In this document: positions 7,789 through 13,896 of the stretch, one piece after another
How positions within the stretch are numbered: the first letter of the stretch is position 1
How the letters are laid out: each line of letters starts with the position of its first letter
Notes under the pieces: model-generated
What the model saw: only the letters and a program-made list of their open reading frames with translations
What the model was told of the DNA's origin: nothing
Database searches by the model: none
Made by a program: the position numbers and the translations under genes
NCBI GenBank assembly: GCA_905212215.1
Contig: CAJMDR010000017.1
Span: 1 to 15,086 of the forward strand
Direction of reading: 5' to 3'
Length of the DNA stretch: 15,086 nucleotides
DNA from: an uncultured Porphyromonadaceae bacterium
GTDB lineage: Bacteria > Bacteroidota > Bacteroidia > Bacteroidales > Muribaculaceae

Positions 7789-9882
7789 ATGAAAAAGATT
7801 TTCTATCTGCTTTTCTGCCTTGCTGTTCCGGTGCTCTGCAGTGCCCAGTTATGGGAAAAGCAACCCGACGGAACAGTAGTCGCGAAGTATGAGAATCCGG
7901 TTCCTTCTGTAGAAAAGCAGAATCCGAAACAAGCCGGAACATGTACCATCACACTTCAGTCGAGCGACGCTCCTCTCAATGCATGGTTCGTGGTGAGTGA
8001 CAACGACAAACGCTTCACCATGACGCGAACTCCGTCCAAGAAGCTCCCCATCAAAGTGGAACCCGGAACCTATGTTATCGGTGGCGTCTTCATAGGAGGA
8101 AGACCTACAGTCAACATAGCAATCCACGAAAACGTCACGATCACAGGTGATACTGTGATTACCATAGGGCGCTCGATGGCTACCACTCTGGTGAAGTTCG
8201 AGGCCCTTAACCCGGCAGGAAAAATCCCGGTACTACCTCACGGAACCTACAACCCACAGTTTACAATCGACGACTACACAGGTGCCGATGTACGTACTAT
8301 CAACATAGTAAATCAACTTTCCTATAAGGGATTGAATCTTGGTTCGTTGACGGGTACGGAAGTCGCTCGTATCAATAATGATGATGGTACACGAAGTTAT
8401 GACTATAAAGTCAGCAAGATAAGCGACAAGTTCGAGTTTAGCCAATACCGAGCATACGAAACACTTGACGGAGACCTTTATCTGGTGCATATCACTGGAC
8501 GTGGTGCTTCATCTGACACGACGTATTCAAACAATCCTGCGGATTTCAAACCGATTTCTGTAAAATTTGATTCGCTTCCGGAGGATAATGAACTTCTCCT
8601 TGAAGATTATAGATGGGGATTGTTAACGAAGACAATCATAGATGGAAAAGACGTAGCAGGCCCAACTGTTATACAAGCATTTACACCCAAGCCGAATCCA
8701 GATATGAAAGTATGTGTGGCAACAAATGGTATTCCATCAGATTACTCAGTTGCAATGCCACAGATTTTCCGCGCCTCTGTTTCATATAAGGAGGGAACTC
8801 TTCACAAAGCCTCTGGAACTTATACACAACCCTTCGTTTATCAAGATGGGGAATGGCGTGGAATAAATGTTGGAGTAAGCGCGCTGCCAAGCTTCGAATT
8901 TTGGAATATATCTGATAAAATAGGTACAGATCAAAGAGTATTGCCCTCTTGGAATAAACCTTCTCAACGCATCTTCGGTTTTAATCTTTCAAAACCGTAT
9001 CGACCTCTTCTCAACAGTGTGCCAATAGCGTCTGTAAATCCCTATGTTCTAAGCGAGGCCTGGGCAATTATGCCGTATTTTATTGGGCGAAACGGAGAAA
9101 TGCGTGACATGGATGTTGCTTCTTCTGATTACGAAATAAGAAACATGAATGGACAGTTGCTGCAACATGGAAAAGGAGCTGTTGCAATCAAATCTGTCGA
9201 TGGCCCGATCAAAATATCGTTTACCAACAAGAACATGAAGGAAAGGGATGGTATAAAAGGTTACTGTAAAGTGGAACTGAACCTTGATCCTAGCAAAGAA
9301 GATCCTTTCGCTCCGTCTTTGCAGATGCTCATGATAGTTGACAAAAATAATTGTCCTGTTGACTCTTTTGAAAAGGTGAATGTGTACAATCACATTCTTT
9401 TCAGCGCAGGAGACTTTAACTACGATAAAATTAACCAACTCTATCATGATGCGGAAGCATCAGACATCACAGTTGAATATGCACCTAACGGCAGCTCTGA
9501 TTTCTCAAAACTGAATTTTATGCCTCTCAACGGCAACACTGTAACCCATATGTTAGGACGTCAGTACTTCATCGTCATGAATCAGGTCACCAAAACCAGC
9601 CCCAACGGATGGTTCGACCTCCGGTTCACTGTCAAGGATGCCGCTGGAAATCAGCAGACTCAGGTTATCAGCCCCGCTTTCTATGTGAATTCCCTGAAAA
9701 ACGGAGTAGCTGGAATAGAGGACGACAATATCACCGTAATCGGCGGAAAAGGCAAAATCACTGCTCCTGAGAATGCAAAAGTCTACACACTGACCGGTAT
9801 CCGTTGCGGTACTGAGAATCTTGCTCCCGGTATTTATATCGTCTGTGTCGGTAATAAGACCGTCAAGACAGTAGTATATTGA
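7789..9882 (+). CDS. Exported protein of unknown function, paralog 2
   Basis: A 697-residue paralog of the protein at 5409-7493, collinear along its whole length. I chose ATG 7789 because it begins the signal peptide MKKIFYLLFCLAVPVLCSA (cleavage before QLWEKQ), which matches paralog 1 almost base for base; a frame start at 7702 would place 29 unrelated residues in front and would overlap the putative -7 box. The same blocks recur: NAWFVVSDNDKRFTMTRTPSKK, EPGTYVIGGVFIGG, SLTGTEVARINNDDGTRSYD, GFNLSKPYRPLL, SVEYAPNG-like ITVEYAPNG, NGWFDLRFTVKDAAGNQQTQ and the terminal module VYTLTGIRCG/LAPGIYIVCVGNKTVK. By eye the N- and C-terminal thirds are more alike than the middle (about 280-480), where the two have diverged most. 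Function is unknown; location is predicted outside the inner membrane, perhaps at the cell surface. Confidence 0.85.
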   Translation: MKKIFYLLFCLAVPVLCSAQLWEKQPDGTVVAKYENPVPSVEKQNPKQAGTCTITLQSSDAPLNAWFVVSDNDKRFTMTRTPSKKLPIKVEPGTYVIGGVFIGGRPTVNIAIHENVTITGDTVITIGRSMATTLVKFEALNPAGKIPVLPHGTYNPQFTIDDYTGADVRTINIVNQLSYKGLNLGSLTGTEVARINNDDGTRSYDYKVSKISDKFEFSQYRAYETLDGDLYLVHITGRGASSDTTYSNNPADFKPISVKFDSLPEDNELLLEDYRWGLLTKTIIDGKDVAGPTVIQAFTPKPNPDMKVCVATNGIPSDYSVAMPQIFRASVSYKEGTLHKASGTYTQPFVYQDGEWRGINVGVSALPSFEFWNISDKIGTDQRVLPSWNKPSQRIFGFNLSKPYRPLLNSVPIASVNPYVLSEAWAIMPYFIGRNGEMRDMDVASSDYEIRNMNGQLLQHGKGAVAIKSVDGPIKISFTNKNMKERDGIKGYCKVELNLDPSKEDPFAPSLQMLMIVDKNNCPVDSFEKVNVYNHILFSAGDFNYDKINQLYHDAEASDITVEYAPNGSSDFSKLNFMPLNGNTVTHMLGRQYFIVMNQVTKTSPNGWFDLRFTVKDAAGNQQTQVISPAFYVNSLKNGVAGIEDDNITVIGGKGKITAPENAKVYTLTGIRCGTENLAPGIYIVCVGNKTVKTVVY

Positions 9883-9905
9883 TAATTCTTTTCACACGGT
9901 AAGTC

Positions 9906-9938
9906 AAGAGGCTGCGTCAAAAAATGGCGCAGCCTCTT
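9906..9938 (+). terminator. Hairpin terminator after paralog 2
   Basis: AAGAGGCTGCG (9906-9916) and CGCAGCCTCTT (9928-9938) form a perfect 11-pair stem with an 11-base loop rich in A; the T tract after it is weak (AGTTCTTG). It lies between convergent genes and could serve both. It is the counterpart of the terminator at 7535-7563. Confidence 0.75.
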
Positions 9939-9987
9939 AGTTCTTGTATATAAACGGTCGTATGAAAACCTGTGTCCTGGGTCGTTG

Positions 9988-10006
9988 GCCTCCGCTCGGC
10001 GGAGGC
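9988..10006 (-). terminator. GC-rich hairpin downstream of the thioredoxin gene
   Basis: GCCTCCGC (9988-9995) and GCGGAGGC (9999-10006) form a perfect 8-pair stem with a 3-base loop, 22 bases past the stop of the minus-strand gene. No T tract follows on the minus strand, so a terminator or mRNA 3'-end stabilising role is only likely. The rest of 9939-10027 shows nothing recognisable. Confidence 0.4.
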
Positions 10007-10027
10007 TATGTTCAGCTAAAAAGGTCT

Positions 10028-10471
10028 TTACTTCTGGTTCATTACGGCCTCTAAAGCCTTTACAAATTCTGCTTCCTGCGGAACGCCTACAAGCCGGTTT
10101 ACTTCCTTCCCATCCTTGTCTAAGAAAACTACCGTGGGGACCTGAGCGATTCTGTACTGATCGGAAGTCTTACCATCTTCGTCCACGTCTATTGTCTTGA
10201 AATTGGCCTTGTCCTTGTATTTCTCAGCCACTTCATGAAAGACTGGAGCGAACATTTTGCACGGACCGCACCATGAGGCCGAGAAATCTATCACTGTCGG
10301 TAGATTGCTGTTGACCTCAGGAGCTGCTGTATCCTGTTTCTCCACGGGTGCCGAAGCCGTCTGCTCGGTCTGGCTTATTGCCTGGGTCGCACCCTCATTC
10401 TCATTCTGTTTCTCTTTCTGGCTGCAGGCTACCAAAGCCATCACAGCCACTATCACTATTAGCTGTTTCAT
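10028..10471 (-). CDS. Thioredoxin-fold lipoprotein
   Basis: A 147-residue thiol-disulfide oxidoreductase tethered to a membrane. The N-terminus is a lipoprotein signal (MKQLIVIVAVMALVAC, lipobox LVAC, lipidated Cys16). Residues 17-56 are a polar Gln/Glu/Thr-rich linker without structure marks. Residues ~57-147 are a thioredoxin domain: SASWCGPCKMFAPVF with the active site W67-C68-G69-P70-C71, TIDVDEDGKTSDQYRI, and the cis-proline at P112 in AQVPTVVFLDKDGKEV. WCGPC is the classic thioredoxin site, so reduction of disulfides in the envelope is the likely role; the electron donor is not visible here. A weak -7-like TAGGTTTC lies at 10490-10497 on the minus strand. The gene stands alone, divergent from the DAHP synthase gene and convergent with paralog 2. 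Confidence 0.92.
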   Translation of the reverse strand: MKQLIVIVAVMALVACSQKEKQNENEGATQAISQTEQTASAPVEKQDTAAPEVNSNLPTVIDFSASWCGPCKMFAPVFHEVAEKYKDKANFKTIDVDEDGKTSDQYRIAQVPTVVFLDKDGKEVNRLVGVPQEAEFVKALEAVMNQK

Positions 10472-10561
10472 GCTTTAATAAACGCATACGAAACCTAATT
10501 ATTGTTGACGCCATTTAATTTTTTTAACTTAAAAGAAAGCCTATGACTCTCAATAAACCTT

Positions 10562-10569
10562 TATCTTTG
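10562..10569 (+). promoter_or_regulatory. Putative -7 box of the DAHP synthase gene
   Basis: TATCTTTG fits TAnnTTTG, 28 bases before the ATG at 10598. No clear -33 TTTG is seen. I found no leader peptide or attenuator hairpin rich in aromatic codons in this 126-base divergent spacer. Confidence 0.45.
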
Positions 10570-10597
10570 CAGTGGGATTGGGGACGCAAGTATTGAA

Positions 10598-11731
10598 ATG
10601 AACAGCAAGAATAAACTGGCCGAAGAAATGAATAGTGGTTTTGAACCGCTATTTGCCGAGATACCCGTTGCGCATGAACCGTTGCTCATTGCCGGCCCAT
10701 GTAGTGCAGAGTCGGCCGGGAATTTGCTGTCATGTGCAAAAGCACTGAAAGCACAAGATGTTAAGTATTTTCGAGCAGGATTGTGGAAACCGCGAACAAG
10801 ACCCGGAGCCTTTGAAGGTGTAGGTGCCACGGGGTTGTCTTGGATGAAAAGGGTTAAGAACGTTACCGGCATGAAGGTGCTTACCGAAGTCGGAAACGCC
10901 GCACATACTTCATTGGCTTTGAAAGCCGGAATGGACGGTATATGGCTCGGAGCACGCACGGTAGCCAACCCTTTCGCTGTCCAGGAGATTGCTGATGAAC
11001 TGAAACGACTGCGAGCAACAGACATTACTGTTCTTGTAAAGAATCCTGTAAATCCGGATGTTGAACTCTGGATAGGTGCTTTGGAACGTCTGTATGCGGC
11101 AGGTATACGTCGCTTAGGTGCCGTTCACAGAGGTTTCTCCAGCTATGCGCCAGGAAACTGGCGTAATCCGCCACAATGGGTCGTTCCAATCGAGCTGAGG
11201 CATCGGTTCCCGAATCTGCCGCTACTCCCCGACCCCAGTCCTTGTTCAGGCAAAGCTGCCGATGTGCCGCAACTTGCGGTAAAGGCCATGAAAATGTGTT
11301 TTGACGGCCTGATGGTTGAATGTCATACCGAACCATGCAATGCCCTAAGCGATGCAGCACAGCAGCTTACACCCGAACAGTTAGGTAGTTTAATAAAAGC
11401 ATTGCCGAAGCATATTGTCAAAGGATGTACTGACGACAGATTGCAGTCGTTGCGTGAGACAATTGATTCATTAGATGCAGAACTGCTTCAACTACTTGCA
11501 AAACGTATGGAAGCATGTCGGCTTATCGGCGAGTACAAAATAGAAAAAGGACTTCCAGTGGTGCAGCCACAACGATATGCCGCATTGCTGGAAGACAAGG
11601 TGAAAGAAGGTGAGAAATTGGGCCTTGCACCCGATTTCCTGCATAGGCTGTTTGCTGAGATTCATGCTGCCAGCGTGGATCTTCAGCTTAATCTGCCTCA
11701 TAACATTATTACTCCCACAACACACGAATGA
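10598..11731 (+). CDS. Bifunctional DAHP synthase / chorismate mutase
   Basis: The N-terminal ~270 residues are a type I-beta-like 3-deoxy-D-arabino-heptulosonate-7-phosphate synthase, which joins phosphoenolpyruvate and erythrose 4-phosphate in the first step of the shikimate pathway. Residues ~280-365 are an AroQ chorismate mutase, which turns chorismate into prephenate. Synthase marks are AGPCSAES (metal ligand C35), RAGLWKPRTRPGAFEG, WLGARTVANPF, VLVKNPVNPD, AVHRGFSSY, VECH (E241) and SDAAQQLTP (D252). Where the family has DPSH, the protein reads DPSP (212-215, CCT at 11240-11242), so the expected metal-binding histidine is missing. Mutase marks are R286, R303, K314, R326, S359 and Q363. 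This domain order is the usual Bacteroidota fusion, in which the mutase domain may mediate feedback. Length (377) is normal or slightly long for the family. It overlaps the next gene by ATGA. Confidence 0.92.
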   Translation: MNSKNKLAEEMNSGFEPLFAEIPVAHEPLLIAGPCSAESAGNLLSCAKALKAQDVKYFRAGLWKPRTRPGAFEGVGATGLSWMKRVKNVTGMKVLTEVGNAAHTSLALKAGMDGIWLGARTVANPFAVQEIADELKRLRATDITVLVKNPVNPDVELWIGALERLYAAGIRRLGAVHRGFSSYAPGNWRNPPQWVVPIELRHRFPNLPLLPDPSPCSGKAADVPQLAVKAMKMCFDGLMVECHTEPCNALSDAAQQLTPEQLGSLIKALPKHIVKGCTDDRLQSLRETIDSLDAELLQLLAKRMEACRLIGEYKIEKGLPVVQPQRYAALLEDKVKEGEKLGLAPDFLHRLFAEIHAASVDLQLNLPHNIITPTTHE

Positions 11732-13770
11732 AGTATCTTCTATCAATTATAGTATTGCTGACATGTTCATGGGTTGCTAAAGCCCAGATAAATGCCGAAC
11801 AGGTAATGAACATTGGTCGCAATGTGCTGTCGATGGACGATTATATGCTGTCGATTCATTACTTCAACCTCGCAGCGCAGGCAAAGCCTTACATGGCGGA
11901 GCCTTATTATTATCGAGCTTTGGCAAAAGTGTTGTTAGAGGATTTCAGGGGCGCTGAAGCAGATGCTACAATGGCACTGGAAAGGAATAAGTTCCTGACA
12001 GAGGCTTACAGGGTAAGGGGATTTGCCAGACTGAGGCTCGATAGGGATTCCCTCGCTCTGATTGACCTTGAACAGGGTTTGCAATATAAGCCCATTGACA
12101 AGAATTTCCTTTACTACAAGATAGTTGGTCTCAGCTCGCTGAAACGCTACGAAGAGGCCAAGAAAACCATTACTACCCTACTACGCTATTATCCGGGCTA
12201 TGAGGCAGTCTATGCGCTCAGAGCAAGACTGAATCTGCTTGACGGCGACACAACGGCTACGTTGGCTGACATTGACACCGCGTTGTTGAAAGATAAGAAC
12301 GATCCCGGTCCTTTTTTGATGAGGGCCGATATATCCGTACAACGTAAGAAATGGCATCAGGCCTCACAAGATCTGGATGCAGCTATAGCTATTATGCCGC
12401 AGACAACGGACCTTTATCTTAACAGGGCTTATGTGCGCTATAACGACGATGATTATTTCGGCGCCATGAGCGATTATAACTATATTCTGGAATTAGAACC
12501 TGACAATCTTCCGGCACGTTATAACCGAGCTTTACTGCTCTATGAGGTACGTGACCTCTCTCGCTCCGTGAAAGATTTTACAGAAGTGCTGAGGCTGCAA
12601 CCCGACAATTTCCACGCTATATATGCAAGGGCGCTTATAAATTTCGATCTGAGAAAGTGGCGTGATGCAATTACCGACCTTCATAAGATAGTCGCCAAAT
12701 ATCCCCGCTTTCATCAAGGTTATTATGCTCTTGCTTATGCCTATAATCAGAGCGGAAATACGGCAAAAGCTATAGAGAACTACAACAAGGCTGAAAATCT
12801 TGTGCGGCTTTATGTAACCAACCCGAAACGTAACCCTCTTGACAAACCGACCATCTCGGCGGGTGTGGCGAATGTGCATGCAGACAAGAAACAGGAAGGC
12901 GAGACTGACTCGGAGGTGATGGAGCGCTTCAATCAGCTTGTAACTGTAAGCAGCACCGAGCAACACGACAATCTCACGTACAACGAGTCAATCAAAGGTC
13001 GTGTGCAGGACAGGCAGATGCGTGTGGAGCCTATAGCTCTGTTCACGCTCAGTCCTTTCGATGGCCATACCGAGCTGAGGCCTGCATCGAACTATATACG
13101 CGAATTGGGTGAGTATAACGAGGCAAAATATGCTCCTTGGAAACTCTATGTCGGATCGTTGGAAAACAACAGCACCGACCGCGATGCCATAGAGCGGATG
13201 TTCACCATGGCTAATAGCTTTATGAAAAAGTTGCAGAAAAGCGGTGACAAGCCGAGGCCTGTGGATTACTTCAACAGAGCGGTGGCTTTGTCTGTTTTGA
13301 AAGACTACAGCGCTGCAATAGCTGATTTCGACAGCACAATAAACCTTGCTCCGGACATGACATTGGCATACCTCGGAAGATCTGGTGCCTATGTGTTGAG
13401 GTCTTATATGAAGCAACTCCAGAAAGATGACAAACCGGATGCAGCCAAGAATCAGATGGAAGCAGCCGAAGCAAGGCACGACATGCAGATGGCAATGAAA
13501 GACCTCGACAAGGCTCTTGAGCTTAATCCGCGACTGATATATGCCTGGTTCAACAAAGGAAACATCTATTATGCCTTGGGTGATTATACCTCGGCATTGG
13601 AATGTTACAACCGTGCACTTGAATTGCGTTCCGATTTCCCGGAAGCATATTACAACCGAGGCCTTACATACATGAGCCTCGGAAATAAGGAGTCAGGACG
13701 CCATGACCTGAGCCGTGCCGGAGAACTTGGAATACTTCCCTCCTACTCCCTCCTGAAGCGTATGCAGTGA
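11728..13770 (+). CDS. Exported TPR protein
   Basis: A 680-residue protein with a type I signal peptide (MKYLLSIIVLLTCSWVAKA, cleavage before QINAEQ), so probably periplasmic or outer-membrane associated. Residues ~22-365 are consecutive 34-residue tetratricopeptide repeats (e.g. DLYLNRAYVRYNDDDYFGAMSDYNYILELEPDN). Residues ~371-505 are a non-repeat insert with a charged start (ADKKQEGETDSEV) and the segment RVEPIALFTLSPFDG. From ~510 to the end come more repeats, the last three being the most canonical (AWFNKGNIYYALGDYTSALECYNRALELRSDFPEAYYNRG). No enzyme domain is visible, so it is likely a scaffold for protein contacts. The ATG at 11728 overlaps the DAHP synthase stop (ATGA); the coupling to aromatic synthesis has no evident functional logic. 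Partner proteins are unknown. Confidence 0.88.
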   Translation: MKYLLSIIVLLTCSWVAKAQINAEQVMNIGRNVLSMDDYMLSIHYFNLAAQAKPYMAEPYYYRALAKVLLEDFRGAEADATMALERNKFLTEAYRVRGFARLRLDRDSLALIDLEQGLQYKPIDKNFLYYKIVGLSSLKRYEEAKKTITTLLRYYPGYEAVYALRARLNLLDGDTTATLADIDTALLKDKNDPGPFLMRADISVQRKKWHQASQDLDAAIAIMPQTTDLYLNRAYVRYNDDDYFGAMSDYNYILELEPDNLPARYNRALLLYEVRDLSRSVKDFTEVLRLQPDNFHAIYARALINFDLRKWRDAITDLHKIVAKYPRFHQGYYALAYAYNQSGNTAKAIENYNKAENLVRLYVTNPKRNPLDKPTISAGVANVHADKKQEGETDSEVMERFNQLVTVSSTEQHDNLTYNESIKGRVQDRQMRVEPIALFTLSPFDGHTELRPASNYIRELGEYNEAKYAPWKLYVGSLENNSTDRDAIERMFTMANSFMKKLQKSGDKPRPVDYFNRAVALSVLKDYSAAIADFDSTINLAPDMTLAYLGRSGAYVLRSYMKQLQKDDKPDAAKNQMEAAEARHDMQMAMKDLDKALELNPRLIYAWFNKGNIYYALGDYTSALECYNRALELRSDFPEAYYNRGLTYMSLGNKESGRHDLSRAGELGILPSYSLLKRMQ

Positions 13771-13806
13771 CGCTTTTTGCTCTTGTTCCATGTATATGGA
13801 ATTACA

Positions 13807-13838
13807 TTTGGTTAAGTCATGAAATTTTAGTAATTTTG
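13807..13838 (+). promoter_or_regulatory. Promoter of hutU
   Basis: TTTG at 13807-13810 and TAATTTTG at 13831-13838, 20 bases apart, match the Bacteroidota -33/-7 promoter well; this is the best promoter in the window. The leader to ATG 13897 is about 55 bases. An inverted repeat TTCCAT/ATGGAA (13786-13791, 13796-13801) lies just upstream of the -33 element and could be either an operator or a weak terminator of the TPR gene. Confidence 0.65.
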
Positions 13839-13896
13839 CAAAGAGAAAACATGAGTGCGGAATTCATGTTTCTGAACCTGTAAATCTATATCGACC

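Larger units (their letters stand above)
5252..9938 (+). repeat. Tandem duplication of a whole transcription unit
   Basis: Two diverged copies lie head to tail: 5252-7563 and 7611-9938, about 2.31 and 2.33 kb from palindrome to terminator. Each has, in the same order, a TGAAACATGTTT palindrome, a TAACTTTG box, a signal-peptide gene of ~695 codons and a GAGGCTG/CAGCCTC hairpin. DNA similarity is visible by eye at the gene starts and in the last ~300 bases. The copies are old enough that no long perfect repeat remains. Confidence 0.75.

Noticed and set aside
8560..9480. An AT-richer middle of paralog 2 (for example 23/60 GC at 8701-8760 against 34/60 at 9601-9660), suggesting a mosaic gene.
   Set aside because: The middle of paralog 1 is also AT-richer (22/60 at 6601-6660), so this looks like a property of that part of the gene, not clear evidence of a transferred segment.
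9985..10200. A 71-codon plus-strand frame over the end of the thioredoxin gene.
   Set aside because: It is opposite the WCGPC thioredoxin domain region's 3' part, begins in a GC-rich hairpin and has no recognisable product.
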